The translations under genes and the position numbers were made by a program. The notes under the pieces are model-generated. The model ran no database searches. It saw nothing but the letters and a program-made list of their open reading frames with translations, and was not told where the DNA came from. This document shows positions 25,856 to 35,829 of a DNA stretch of 64,000 nt, in pieces. Numbering within the stretch: the stretch's first letter is position 1; every line of letters begins with the position of its first letter. The stretch is from positions 62,001-126,000 of the forward strand of contig NZ_QTPP01000004.1 of assembly GCF_003853415.1 (NCBI RefSeq), written 5' to 3'. The DNA comes from Burkholderia sp. Bp9142. GTDB taxonomy: Bacteria > Pseudomonadota > Gammaproteobacteria > Burkholderiales > Burkholderiaceae.

Positions 25856-27184
25856 TCAGGAAAGACGGGATGCGCGCCGTTCGCGTTCGACGCGCGCGAG
25901 ATCGGCCGCGTAGCTCGCGCGTCCGATCGCGAACAGCACGGCGGCCGCGAGCGGCACGACGGGAATCCATTGCAGTGCGCCGACGAGCCCGGCGCGATCG
26001 GCGGCCCATCCCGTCAGCAGCGGGCCCGGCGCCATGCCGAGCAGGTTGTTGGCGAGCGTGAGCGTCGCGAACGCCGATGCGTGGATCGCGGCCGGCGTCA
26101 GGTTCGCGACCATCGCACCCGAGGCGCCGGACGCGCCCGCGCCGACCAGCATCCCCGCGCAGATCAGCGCGAGCTGCAGCGGCCCGGGCGGCAGCCGGAA
26201 CGCGACCGCGAGGCACACGCCGGTCAGCACGCAATACGCGATCGCGGTCAGCCATTTGCGCGCGCCGTCGGTACGCCCGACGCGATCGGTGACGATCCCG
26301 CAGCCGACCATCCCGACGCCCGACAGCAGCACGAAGCCGGCCGCGAGCACGGCGGCGCGGTCCGGCGCCATCGCGTAATAGCGGTTCAGGTAGCTCGGCA
26401 ACCACGCGAACAGCGCGCCGGGCACGAACAGGTGCAGCCCGCTGCCGACATACGCGCAGATCACCGAACGCGACGCGAACAGCCCCGTCATCAGCACGCG
26501 CACGCTGCCGCGCAAATCGCGCGGCGCATCGGCAACGGGCCGGCATGGTTCGACACGGCATGCCGCGAGCCGCCGCTCGGTGACGACGCCGCGGTACGCG
26601 ACGAGCAGCACGATGCCGAGCGCGGCCATCACGCCGAACGACCAGCGCCAGCCGAGATGCGCGCCGACGAGGCCGCCGAGCGCCATCCCGAACACGGAGC
26701 CGAACGCGCCGCCGGCCATGAACGCGCCGGTCAACGTCGCGCGCAGCCGTGCCGGAAAGATGCTGAGGATCAGTGCGACGCCGACGCTGCCGTACGCGGC
26801 TTCGCCGAGCCCGACGAGCCCGCGCGCCACGAGCATCTCGGCGTAGTTGGTCGACAGCGCGCAGCCGAGCGTCGCGACGCTCCATAGCGCGGCCATCAGC
26901 ACGATGCTGCGCACGCGGCCGAAGCGGTCGGCGAGTACCGACAGCGGAAACGTCAGCAGCCCGACCAGCAGCGCGACGACGCCGGACAGCGAACCGAGCT
27001 GCGTGTCGGACAGCCCCCACGCGTGCTTGAGCAACGGAAACACGGCGTTGAGCACCTGCCGCGACATGTAGTCCGACAGCAGCAGGCCGACGGTCAGCCC
27101 GAACACGAGCCAGGCATAGGCCGGCGCGCGGCGGCCGGTGGCGGCCGCCTCCTGCAGCGACGGCTCGACGTGATGAAGCAGCAT
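25856..27184 (-). CDS. MFS transporter
   Basis: A 442-residue transporter with about 12 spans. The loop 2-3 signature is LADRFGRVRSIVLM. ATG 27184 (GGAGACACGC upstream) gives a 22-residue cytoplasmic lead before the first span AYAWLVFGLTVGLLLSDYMS. It lies 162 bp downstream of the BKACE gene on the same strand and may import that pathway's substrate, for example a carboxylate (inference). Confidence 0.88.
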   Translation of the reverse strand: MLLHHVEPSLQEAAATGRRAPAYAWLVFGLTVGLLLSDYMSRQVLNAVFPLLKHAWGLSDTQLGSLSGVVALLVGLLTFPLSVLADRFGRVRSIVLMAALWSVATLGCALSTNYAEMLVARGLVGLGEAAYGSVGVALILSIFPARLRATLTGAFMAGGAFGSVFGMALGGLVGAHLGWRWSFGVMAALGIVLLVAYRGVVTERRLAACRVEPCRPVADAPRDLRGSVRVLMTGLFASRSVICAYVGSGLHLFVPGALFAWLPSYLNRYYAMAPDRAAVLAAGFVLLSGVGMVGCGIVTDRVGRTDGARKWLTAIAYCVLTGVCLAVAFRLPPGPLQLALICAGMLVGAGASGASGAMVANLTPAAIHASAFATLTLANNLLGMAPGPLLTGWAADRAGLVGALQWIPVVPLAAAVLFAIGRASYAADLARVERERRASRLS

Positions 27185-27346
27185 GCGTGTCTCCTCCGGC
27201 ACCGGTGCGGCAACGCACCGGCGCGGCTTGCGCGGCCCCGCTCCGTTGACCGGAGTCGGCCCCTGCGCCGCGCGCAGGGACGGGTGCCGCGCCACAACGA
27301 TCGGCGGGCGGCAGCCGCGGGGGCCGCCGCCCGGTTGCGCGGCGCG

Positions 27347-28402
27347 TCAGGCCGCGCGCAGCGGTACGCTCAGCTGGCCCGGCCGGCGGTTCGGCGCCAT
27401 CCCGAGCTGCGCGAGCGTCTCGTCGACGCCGTCGTACTGCACGCCGATCCGGTAGATCGCCTTCGCCTCCTTGCCGGTCGCGATGTCGCGGCCGAGTTCG
27501 CGCGCGATCCGCACGCATTGCTCGACCTGCTGCACCGACGTCATCCGGTTGCCCTTCTGGTCGATGATCGTGTCCTCGATCCCGCAACGCGGATGCAGGC
27601 CCAGCGCCATCGCGACCGTGTTGATCGGCAGCACGTTCTTCATCAGCGATTCGAGCGTGATGCATGCGCCGTCCGGGCAGCGCCGCACGAATTCCATGAA
27701 GTTGTACGGATTCGGGCCGTCGAAGCCGCCGCCGATGCCGACCCACGTGACGTTCAGCGGGCCGCGATAGACGCCGCGGCGGATGATCCGCTCGAGCGTC
27801 TCGAGCGCATGCATGCCGGTGAGCTGGAAATGCGGCTGGATGCCGGCCGCCTGCAGCCGGCGCAGGTGTTCGTCGACCCAGCCGGGGCCGGCCGGCACGG
27901 TCATCTCGCGGTACGCGTCCCACAGCGCGGCTTCGTTCAGCGACGTGCCGGCGATGTCCTTGCGGTTCATCAGCTCGGTGATGTTCATCTGCACGGTGTT
28001 GATCGCGACCGTCACCTGGTCGGGCTTCGGCGTCAGCTCGGCGAGCATGTGGCGCGTGTCGTCGGACAGCCATTTCGCTTCGGCGCCGTCGCCTTCCGGC
28101 GCGAACGAGATCGAGCCGCCGACCTGCAGGATCATGTCGGGCACGGCCTCGCGCAGCCGGCCGAGCAGCTCGTTGAATTTCGACAGCCGCTTGCTGCCCT
28201 TGCCGTCGAGTTCGCGCACGTGCAGGTGCAGCACCGTCGCGCCCGCGTTGTAGCAGTCGACGGCCTTCTGCACGTGCTCGTCCATCGTCACCGGAATGTC
28301 TTCCGGAAAATCGGCAGGCATCCATTCGGGGCCGTACGGCGCGACCGTGATGACCACCTTGTCCTGGTTTTCCGGGTGCAGCGAATCGTCGAGAAATTGC
28401 AT
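27347..28402 (-). CDS. BKACE-family beta-keto acid cleavage enzyme (DUF849)
   Basis: A 351-residue zinc-dependent TIM-barrel enzyme. BKACE enzymes condense a beta-keto acid with acetyl-CoA to give acetoacetate and a new acyl-CoA. The metal-binding HLHVRE and the glycine-rich GIGGGFDGPNPYNF are visible, as is HPRCGIEDTI near the C-terminus. The protein is somewhat longer than the lysine-fermentation enzyme Kce. Transcribed with TauD and quinone oxidoreductase genes upstream and the MFS gene downstream. Confidence 0.88.
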   Translation of the reverse strand: MQFLDDSLHPENQDKVVITVAPYGPEWMPADFPEDIPVTMDEHVQKAVDCYNAGATVLHLHVRELDGKGSKRLSKFNELLGRLREAVPDMILQVGGSISFAPEGDGAEAKWLSDDTRHMLAELTPKPDQVTVAINTVQMNITELMNRKDIAGTSLNEAALWDAYREMTVPAGPGWVDEHLRRLQAAGIQPHFQLTGMHALETLERIIRRGVYRGPLNVTWVGIGGGFDGPNPYNFMEFVRRCPDGACITLESLMKNVLPINTVAMALGLHPRCGIEDTIIDQKGNRMTSVQQVEQCVRIARELGRDIATGKEAKAIYRIGVQYDGVDETLAQLGMAPNRRPGQLSVPLRAA

Positions 28403-28524
28403 GTCGTCCTCCAGTGGGAATCGTTTTATTCAAGCGTACGGGCGTGCGTATCCCGTCGCGCCGGGCGGTGGGCCCGGCGCGTTGCATGGGGTCGAGAACC
28501 GGTTACGGCGCGGGCGCGCCCGGA

Positions 28525-29373
28525 TCAGTACGGCACGTCGCCGACGATGCCCGCGCGCTCCATCCGGCGCACGCACGGCGGGTAGTCCATCACCGCGTAA
28601 TGCTGCGTGCTGCGGTTGTCCCAGATCGCGACGCTGTTCTTCTTCCAGCGCCAGCGCACCTGGTATTCGGGGATGTACGCCTGGCTGATCAGGTACTGCA
28701 GCAGCTGGCCGGCGCCGGGATTCGCGTCCTGTCCGAAGCGCACGCGCCCGGGCGTGTGGAAGTTCGTGAAATGCGTCGTGAACGCATTCACGTACAGCAC
28801 CTTCTCGTCCGTTTCGGGATGCGTGCGCACGACCGGATGCTCGGCGTCCGGGTACTGCGCCTTCAACGCGAGGCGCTTGTCGATCGGCATCGCCGCGCCG
28901 AAGCTCGCCTCGATGCCGTGGCGCGCGCGCAAGTCGCCGATCTGCTGCTTCACGTGCTCCGGCAGGTGCTCGTACGCGAGCACCATGTTCGCCCACATCG
29001 TGTCGCCGCCGACCGCCGGCCCGTCGACGCAGCGCAGCACGCAGCCTAACGGCGGCGCCACGCGCCAGCTCGCATCGCTGTGCCACGCATTCTCGTAGCG
29101 GTCGTTCGGCTGGTCGGGCGACTTGTAGATCCGCACGAGCCCCGGGTGCTCGGGGTCGCTGCCGGCGACCGGATGATCCTCGAGCTCGCCGAAGCGGCGC
29201 GCGAACGCGACGTGCTCGGCGCGCGTGATGTCCTGGTCACGCAGGAACAGCACGCGATGGCGCAGCAACTGCGCGCGGATCTCGGCGAACAGGCCGTCGT
29301 CGTGCACGGCGTCGGCGAGGCTCACGTCCAGCAGCTCCGCGCCGATCGCACAGGTCAGGGGTTCGACTCGCAT
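28525..29373 (-). CDS. TauD/TfdA-family Fe(II)/2-oxoglutarate dioxygenase
   Basis: A 282-residue non-haem iron dioxygenase. The HxD pair of the facial triad is in NAWHSDASW and the distal His in STQHYAVMDY. Arginine for 2-oxoglutarate binding is in CVRRMERAG. Members hydroxylate sulfonates, phenoxyacetates or betaines. GGAGACGC precedes ATG 29373. The quinone oxidoreductase stop is 10 bp upstream, so these two genes are co-transcribed. Confidence 0.9.
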   Translation of the reverse strand: MRVEPLTCAIGAELLDVSLADAVHDDGLFAEIRAQLLRHRVLFLRDQDITRAEHVAFARRFGELEDHPVAGSDPEHPGLVRIYKSPDQPNDRYENAWHSDASWRVAPPLGCVLRCVDGPAVGGDTMWANMVLAYEHLPEHVKQQIGDLRARHGIEASFGAAMPIDKRLALKAQYPDAEHPVVRTHPETDEKVLYVNAFTTHFTNFHTPGRVRFGQDANPGAGQLLQYLISQAYIPEYQVRWRWKKNSVAIWDNRSTQHYAVMDYPPCVRRMERAGIVGDVPY

Positions 29374-29383
29374 GCGCGTCTCC

Positions 29384-30364
29384 TCAGACGATGAATACCG
29401 ACGAGCCCGTCGTCTTGCGCGACTCGAGGTCGCGGTGCGCCTGCGCCGCGTCCTGCAGCGCATAACGCTGGTTGATCTCGATCCGGATGCGGCCGGCCGC
29501 GACGTGCGCGAACAGTTCGCCGGCCAGGTCGTTCTTCTCGGCCGGATCGGCGATGTAGTCGGCCAGCGCCGGACGCGTCAGGTACAGCGAGCCCTTCATC
29601 GCGAGGCGCTGCGGGTCGAACGGCGGGATCGGGCCCGACGCGGTGCCGACGCAGACCATCAGCCCGCGCCGCTTCAGCGAATCGAGCGAGCCCTCGAAGG
29701 TGTCCTTGCCGACGCTGTCGAACACGACGTCGACGCCGGCGCCGTCGGTCAGTTCGCGCACGCGCTTCGCGACGTCCTCGCGGCTGTAGTCGATCGTGTG
29801 GTCGCAGCCGTGCGCGCGGGCGATCGCGGCCTTGTGTTCGCTCGACACGGTGCCGATCACCGTGAGCCCGAGCAGCTTCGCCCATTGCGACACGATCAGC
29901 CCGACGCCGCCCGCGGCCGCATGCAGCAGGATCGTGTCGCCCGGTGCGAACGCGTGGATGCGGCGCAGCAGGTAGGCCGAGGTCAGCCCGCGCATCGTCA
30001 TCGCCGCGGCCGTGTCGCATGCGATGCCGGCCGGCAGCCTGACGAGCGGCGCGGCCGCGATCAGCCGTTCGGTGCTGTACGCGCCGAGCGTGTTGAGGAA
30101 GCCGGTGTAGGTCACGCGGTCGCCGACGGCGACGTTCGTCACGCCGGGGCCGACCGCCTCGACCACGCCGGCCGCCTCGACGCCGATGCCCGCCGGCAGC
30201 GGCACCGGATACAGGCCGCTGCGGAAATACGTGTCGGCGAAGTTCAGGCCGACCGCCTCGTGCCGCAGGCGCACCTGGCCGGGGCCCGGATCGCCGACCT
30301 CGACTTCTTCCCAGCGCAGCACGTCGGGGCCGCCGGTTTCGTGGAATCGCACTGCATGTGCCAT
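29384..30364 (-). CDS. NADPH:quinone oxidoreductase, zinc-independent MDR family
   Basis: A 326-residue medium-chain reductase of the Qor type. It has GLNFADTYFRSGLYP, the glycine-rich nucleotide motif HAAAGGVGLIVSQWAK and the C-terminal KTTGSSVF. No structural zinc cysteines are present, as expected for QOR. First gene of the unit qor-tauD-BKACE-MFS-hydrolase on this strand. Confidence 0.9.
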   Translation of the reverse strand: MAHAVRFHETGGPDVLRWEEVEVGDPGPGQVRLRHEAVGLNFADTYFRSGLYPVPLPAGIGVEAAGVVEAVGPGVTNVAVGDRVTYTGFLNTLGAYSTERLIAAAPLVRLPAGIACDTAAAMTMRGLTSAYLLRRIHAFAPGDTILLHAAAGGVGLIVSQWAKLLGLTVIGTVSSEHKAAIARAHGCDHTIDYSREDVAKRVRELTDGAGVDVVFDSVGKDTFEGSLDSLKRRGLMVCVGTASGPIPPFDPQRLAMKGSLYLTRPALADYIADPAEKNDLAGELFAHVAAGRIRIEINQRYALQDAAQAHRDLESRKTTGSSVFIV

Positions 30365-30397
30365 CTGGTTCTCCGTAGGTATTCAGTCGGATGCGCG

Positions 30398-31303
30398 TCA
30401 CGCATCGCCGGGTTCGTCCGCACCCGGCGGCGTCGCGGCTGCGCCGCGCGCCGGGGGCGCGTCCAGTTCGTTCCAGTCGGCCTCGCCCAGGTAGCGCCGC
30501 GCGGCCGGGAAAATCACGCCTTCGATGCGCCCCATCTGTTCGAATGCGCCGCGCGCATACCCGGCCAGTGCGGCATCGAACGCGGCCGACGGCCGCCCGT
30601 CGGCGGCGAGCCGCGCCAGCGCGTCGAGCGCGTGCGCATCGCGGTGCCGCTGGCGGTCGAGCTCGTCGAGTTCGGCCGCGGTGCACTCCGCCCGCATGCG
30701 CAATGCCGCGAACAGGCGTGCTTCCGCGGACGTGCCGAAGCGTGCGTCCTGCAGCGCCGCGAGCGATGCCAGCGCCGCCAGCGTGCCGCCCGCGTCGGCG
30801 GTCGGCCGCCTCGTGGCGTCCGGGCGTTCGCTCATCGTCATCAGTGCCTGCAGCCGCTCGCCGAGCGCGCGATGCGCGGCGAGACAGCGCGCCATCACGT
30901 GCGCCTCGGCCGGCGCATGCCGCGCCGGGCACACGAGCACCGGCACGCCGCTCGTCGCGAGCAGCAACCGCCGTTGCGCGGCTGCGCCGGCATCGGCGTC
31001 GTGCGGCAGCGCCGCGACGCCGATCAGGTCGCAGCCGAGCTCGGCGGCGAGCGCGCCGGGCGACGTGTCGCCGGCCCCCGCGATCGCATGGGACAGGCCC
31101 TGCGCCCGTGCGGCGGCTTCCACTTTCGCACCGTGTTCCGGCATCCGCGCTCCGGATAAACGCGAGTCGGGCGAGTCCGGCGCGGCGCCGGACAGCACGA
31201 ACGTGACCCGCGCGCCGACCGCACGCGCCAGTTCGAGCGCATGGCCGATCGCGTCGATGCCGCCGGGCACGCCGTCGACCGTCACGAGCAGATGGCGGTA
31301 CAT
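30398..31303 (-). CDS. Universal stress domain fused to a degenerate hemerythrin-like domain
   Basis: A 301-residue two-domain protein. Residues 1-125 are a UspA fold (starts YRHLLVTVDGVPGGIDA, ends LATSGVPVLVCPARH). Residues about 140-275 form a four-helix pattern of hemerythrin/HHE type, ending GVIFPAARRYLGEADWNELD. Of the iron ligands, a helix-A His (AAHRALGERL) and a helix-C His remain, but the HxxxE of helix B is absent (LQDARFGTSAEARLF) and the helix-D His is Gln (FEQMGRIE). Iron binding is therefore doubtful. It precedes a divergent LuxR gene. Confidence 0.75.
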   Translation of the reverse strand: MYRHLLVTVDGVPGGIDAIGHALELARAVGARVTFVLSGAAPDSPDSRLSGARMPEHGAKVEAAARAQGLSHAIAGAGDTSPGALAAELGCDLIGVAALPHDADAGAAAQRRLLLATSGVPVLVCPARHAPAEAHVMARCLAAHRALGERLQALMTMSERPDATRRPTADAGGTLAALASLAALQDARFGTSAEARLFAALRMRAECTAAELDELDRQRHRDAHALDALARLAADGRPSAAFDAALAGYARGAFEQMGRIEGVIFPAARRYLGEADWNELDAPPARGAAATPPGADEPGDA

Positions 31304-31558
31304 CGTGCCGCTCCGCTTATCCGGCGCTCGGCGCGCTGCGTTGCGTGCCGGTCGATACGATGTTCATGGCCCTCTCCTCGTCGCGTTCGTCGGTTGCGTT
31401 CGTCACGCATCGGAACCCATGCTATCGACCGGGTGCCGGCGCGGCCCCACTCGTCGCGGGGGGGATTGACGCGCGAACGTGGTTCGGCCGATCCTTCCCC
31501 CCACACCCACCCCGGACGCTGGCCCACACGGCATCGCCGGAATCCGACTGCTGCCCCG

Positions 31559-34252
31559 ATGGCCCACCCACCCGATCGCGCCGACGCGCCCCCCACCGAA
31601 CTCGTGCTGAAGACGACCGCGCCGCGCGTGCCGGCGCAGCTGCTCGCGCGTGCGCGGCTGAGCCTGGCCGCGCCGGCGTTCGACGCCCGGCCCGTCACGC
31701 TCGTGCAGGCGCCGGCCGGCTACGGCAAGACCTCGCTGCTCGCGCAATGGCGCCGCGAATCGCTCGCGCTCGGCCGCGCGGTCGTGTGGCTGTCCGCCGA
31801 CGAGCGCGACGACGCGCCGCGCCTGCTGCAGGGGCTCGTGCAGGCGGTGCGCACCGGGTGCGCGCGGCCCGGCTTCGGGCGCCTGATTCCGGGCGGCGCG
31901 GCGCGCGCGCTGGAGGGGCTGACCGCGTGGCTGGCCGAAGTCGCGCAGCTGTCGATCGACGCGCTGCTGATCGTCGACGACGCGGAGCGGCTGCCGGCCG
32001 CGGGCCTCGACGCGCTGACCTACGTGCTGCACAACGCGCCGCAGAACCTGCGTGTCGTTGTCGCGGCCCGGCGCGGGCTCGATCACGCGGCCGGCGACCT
32101 GCTCGCCGGCGGGCAATGCACGCTCGCCGGCCCCGACTGGCTGCGCTTCACGCTCGACGAGACGATCGCGCTGGTCGGCGCGCGCTTTGCGCAGCGGGTA
32201 GACGCCGACGCGTGCGCGCGGCTGTTCGAGCGCGTCGACGGCTGGCCGCTCGGGCTGCAGCTCGCGATGGCCGCGATGGCGCGCTCGGCCGACCCGCGCC
32301 AGGCCGTCGACGCGCTCGCCGTGCGCATGGACGGCACCCGCGACCGGCTCGTCGAGCTGCTGCTCGCGAACCTGTCCGCCGACGACACCGCGTTCCTGAC
32401 GCATACCAGCGTTGCCGACCGCCTGCATCCGTCGCTGTGCGCCGCGCTGCTCGACGATGCGGACGCGCCCGACCGGCTCGCGCGGCTCGTGCGCGACACG
32501 CCGCTGTTCATCGCGTCCGACGATTCCGACTGGTGCCGGCTGCATCCGCTCGTGCGCGATACGTTGCGCGACCGTCTGGCGGCGAGCCCGGACGCGGACC
32601 GCGGCGCGCTGCATGCACGCGCGGCTGCGTGGCTCGACGCACACGGGATGACGGAGGAAGCGGCGCGTCATGCGTATGCGGCCGGCCAGGTCGAGACCGC
32701 GTACGCGCTCGCGCAGCGCTGCCTCGAGGACGCGATCAAGCAGGGCCGCATCAACGACGTGCTCGACTGGCTCGCGCTGCTGCCCGATGCGGAGCTCGAC
32801 AAGCGTCCGACGCTGCGGATCGCGGTCGCCTGGGCGCTGGCGCTCGGCGAGCGCCATGTCGAGGCACGGCGCCAGATCGCCGGCATCCTGGCCGATGCCG
32901 GCACGCCGGCCGCGATGCGCTACGAATGCGCGCTGATCCTCAGCGCGGCCGCCTATTACGCCGACGAAATCGACCGTTTCGTCGAGCTGTTCGAACCGTG
33001 GGCCGACTTCACGCCGCCCGCGGCGACGTGGCTCGCGCAGATGCATGCGAACCGCCTGTCGGCACGCGCGATCATCGTCGGCGAACCGGCGCAGGCGCGC
33101 CGCTTCCAGCAGGCCGCGCCGCGCGGCGAGACGGCAGCCGGGTTCGGCTACGTCGCGCGCTGGGGCGAACTGATCACCGGTCTGAGCTACCTGTGCGAAG
33201 GCCAGATCCGGCTCGCGGACGACGCGTTGTCGCCGGCGCTCGCGCGCGCGGAAGCCGACCTCGGGCGCCGCCATCCGCTGACCTGCATGCTCGCGGCGAT
33301 GTGCGCGGCGATCGCCTACGAGGCCGACCGCGTCGACCAGGCCGCCGCGCTGCTCGCGAACCGGCTCGACGTGCTCGAGCACGCGGGCACGCCCGACACC
33401 GTGCTGCTCGGCTATCGGACGGCCGCGCGCATCGCGCTGCTGCGCGGCGTCGAGCATCGCGCGATCGACCTGCTCGAGGCGCTCGATGCGATGGGCGTCG
33501 CGCGGCGGCTGCCGCGCCTGTCGGTCGCGAGCCTCGCCGAGCAGGTGCGCATTCACGCGGCGCGCTATCGCGAGGCGACCTGTCATGCGCTCGTCGAGCG
33601 GATCGATGCGATCGCCGCGGCCGAATTTCCGTCGCACGGGCCGCTGTGGCGGCGCCCGGTGGTGCTGCTGCAGGCGATGGCGCACGCGGGTGCCGCGCTT
33701 GCCGCGCGCCGCTGGGACGATGCGTGCGCGGCGCTCGACGAGGCGGCGGTGCTGGCCCGCGAGATGAACATGGGACGCGAGCGCATCGAGATCATGGCGC
33801 TCGGCGCGTTCGCGCTCGAACAGTCGGGGCACGGCGGCCGCGCGCGGCTCGACGAGGCGATGAACCTCGCGGACATGCTCGGCCTCACGCGCACGCTCGC
33901 CGACGCGCATCCGGCCGTCGCCGACTGGGCGCGCCGCGCCGGCGACGAGGCGGCCGCGGGTGACGGTCCCGTCCGGCCCGCGCAGCCGCAACCGCGCATC
34001 GTGCCGCCTGCGCCGCGCAGCACGGCCAGCCCGCGCGCGGTGCCGAGCGTCGTGCTGACACCCAAGGAGCGCGCGATCCTCGAGCTGCTCGCGCGCAACC
34101 TGTCGAACAAGGAGATCGCGGTCGCACTCGCCGTCGGCGAGGAAACCGTGAAGTGGCACCTGAAGAACCTGTTCGGCAAGCTCGACGCCAGCTCGCGCAA
34201 GCACGCGGTGCGCCGCGCGCTGGTGCTCGGGTTGCTCGAAAGCGCGCCTTAG
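31559..34252 (+). CDS. MalT-like LuxR-family ATP-dependent transcriptional activator
   Basis: An 897-residue STAND-type regulator. An N-terminal NTPase has Walker A APAGYGKTSLLAQW and Walker B LLIVDDAERL, a central TPR-like region follows, and the C-terminus is a LuxR helix-turn-helix (LTPKERAILELLARNLSNKE, then VKWHLKNLFGKL). ATG 31559 gives the conserved start, LVLKTTAPRVPAQLLARARL. A porin gene begins 247 bp downstream in the same direction, a plausible regulatory target. The inducer is unknown. Confidence 0.92.
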   Translation: MAHPPDRADAPPTELVLKTTAPRVPAQLLARARLSLAAPAFDARPVTLVQAPAGYGKTSLLAQWRRESLALGRAVVWLSADERDDAPRLLQGLVQAVRTGCARPGFGRLIPGGAARALEGLTAWLAEVAQLSIDALLIVDDAERLPAAGLDALTYVLHNAPQNLRVVVAARRGLDHAAGDLLAGGQCTLAGPDWLRFTLDETIALVGARFAQRVDADACARLFERVDGWPLGLQLAMAAMARSADPRQAVDALAVRMDGTRDRLVELLLANLSADDTAFLTHTSVADRLHPSLCAALLDDADAPDRLARLVRDTPLFIASDDSDWCRLHPLVRDTLRDRLAASPDADRGALHARAAAWLDAHGMTEEAARHAYAAGQVETAYALAQRCLEDAIKQGRINDVLDWLALLPDAELDKRPTLRIAVAWALALGERHVEARRQIAGILADAGTPAAMRYECALILSAAAYYADEIDRFVELFEPWADFTPPAATWLAQMHANRLSARAIIVGEPAQARRFQQAAPRGETAAGFGYVARWGELITGLSYLCEGQIRLADDALSPALARAEADLGRRHPLTCMLAAMCAAIAYEADRVDQAAALLANRLDVLEHAGTPDTVLLGYRTAARIALLRGVEHRAIDLLEALDAMGVARRLPRLSVASLAEQVRIHAARYREATCHALVERIDAIAAAEFPSHGPLWRRPVVLLQAMAHAGAALAARRWDDACAALDEAAVLAREMNMGRERIEIMALGAFALEQSGHGGRARLDEAMNLADMLGLTRTLADAHPAVADWARRAGDEAAAGDGPVRPAQPQPRIVPPAPRSTASPRAVPSVVLTPKERAILELLARNLSNKEIAVALAVGEETVKWHLKNLFGKLDASSRKHAVRRALVLGLLESAP

Positions 34253-34499
34253 CCGCCTGCACACGTCTGTACCGGCGTTGCCCGGCGGTTGACGGCAACC
34301 TCGTCACCGCCGCCCCCATTCAATTCTCCGCAACCCTGCCCCCCGCGCATGGGGGGGAGCGGCCGCGCGCCGTTGCGTAGTCTTTCCGCACGGCTCGCGC
34401 CGGCGTTGCACCCCGCGCCGTCCCGCCTGCCTCGATGCTTCCCCGCTTTACCCGCACGGGCTCGATCCCGTGCGGTCCATGACGATCCTGGAGACTTCG

Positions 34500-35624
34500 A
34501 TGAAGACGAAACTGGCCGCGCTCGCGGCGCTTGCCGGCTGTTCGGCGCTCGCGCATGCGCAATCCTCCGTCACGCTGTACGGCGTGGTCGACACGGGCCT
34601 GCTGTACCAGAGCACGTCGGCCGCGTCGTTCGGCCCGAACGCGCCGAACACCGGCAAGGTGTTCCGGATGAAGGACGGCGGCATCTATTCGAGCTTCTGG
34701 GGCATCCGGGGCAGCGAGGACCTCGGCGGCGGCTACAAGGTCAACTTCAAGCTGCAGGGCTCGTTCGACAGCGGCACCGGCAGGATGCAGCTGAGCGACA
34801 CGCCCGGCGCCGTCGCGATCTTCAACCAGGTCGCGTCGCTCGGCGTGTCGGGGCCGTTCGGCACGTTCACGGCCGGCCGCCAGATCGTGCCGATGATCTA
34901 CGCGATGGCGGACACCGACGTGCGCAACGCGCAGTTCTTCGGCAGCGTGCTGACCGCGTGGCTCGGCCTGAACACCGCGGCCGGCTGGCCGGGGACGAGC
35001 ACCAACGGCTCGATCGGCGCACTGTACGACAGCAATGCGCTCGTCTATCAGTCGCCGACCTTCGCGGGCGCGTCGATCGCGCTCGAATACGCGCCCGGCG
35101 GCGTCGCCGGGCAGTTCCAGGGCGGCACGCGCGAATCGGTCGTGCTCCGGTATGCGAACCACGGGCTCAACGCGTCGGCCGTCTACTACAACGGCCACGA
35201 CACGAATCCGGCGCCGGGCACGACGCCGACCGGCGTCGACAACAACCGCTTCGTCTACGTCGGCGCGAAATACACGATTCGCGACTTCTCGGTGTCGGCG
35301 TCGTACGGCAACGGACGGAATCCCGCGCATGCGGACCGGGTGAACCTCGACATGCTGTCGGCAGGCGTCGGCTATCGCTTCACGCCCGCGCTGCAGGTCG
35401 CCTCCGCCGTGTACTACCTGAAGGACCGCAACCGCTCGGAGAACCGCTCGACGGCCGTCGTGCTCACGGCCGACTACAGCCTGTCGAAGCGGACGATGGT
35501 CTATGCGCAGGCCGGCCATGTGAACAACCGCGGCACGATGAACCAGATGCTCGTGTACGGGCAGCCGGTCGCGCCCGGGGTCGGCACGACGGCCGCGATG
35601 GTCGGGCTGCGGCACAACTTCTGA
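34500..35624 (+). CDS. Gram-negative porin (OmpC-like, porin_4 family)
   Basis: A 374-residue outer-membrane porin, the usual length for Burkholderia. The signal peptide is KTKLAALAALAGCSALAHA with cleavage before QSSVTLYG. Sixteen-strand features include alternating aromatic girdles and a C-terminal phenylalanine (LRHNF), the BAM recognition signal. An in-frame ATG at 34470 lies upstream but ATG 34500 directly begins the signal. GGAGACTTCG precedes it. Confidence 0.93.
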   Translation: MKTKLAALAALAGCSALAHAQSSVTLYGVVDTGLLYQSTSAASFGPNAPNTGKVFRMKDGGIYSSFWGIRGSEDLGGGYKVNFKLQGSFDSGTGRMQLSDTPGAVAIFNQVASLGVSGPFGTFTAGRQIVPMIYAMADTDVRNAQFFGSVLTAWLGLNTAAGWPGTSTNGSIGALYDSNALVYQSPTFAGASIALEYAPGGVAGQFQGGTRESVVLRYANHGLNASAVYYNGHDTNPAPGTTPTGVDNNRFVYVGAKYTIRDFSVSASYGNGRNPAHADRVNLDMLSAGVGYRFTPALQVASAVYYLKDRNRSENRSTAVVLTADYSLSKRTMVYAQAGHVNNRGTMNQMLVYGQPVAPGVGTTAAMVGLRHNF

Positions 35625-35829
35625 CGACGAAGCGACGCACGGCGCGATGCGCGCGACTCGCGGCCGCCGTCTGCAGCGATCGCGGGGATCGGCTACAGTG
35701 GGCGTTTTCGGCGCGCCCCGCCCGCCCGTCGATGCGCGTCGTCCCGCCCCTGCCGCCGTGTCAGGGGCTGCCGGCGACGCGCGGCAGGCCGGCGGATCGC
35801 GGATCCTCCACGTTGACAAGCGAACCTTC

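Noticed and set aside
31403..34264. Minus-strand frame of about 950 codons opposite the MalT-like regulator
   Set aside because: Mirror of the true gene; no domain, no ribosome site, biased composition.
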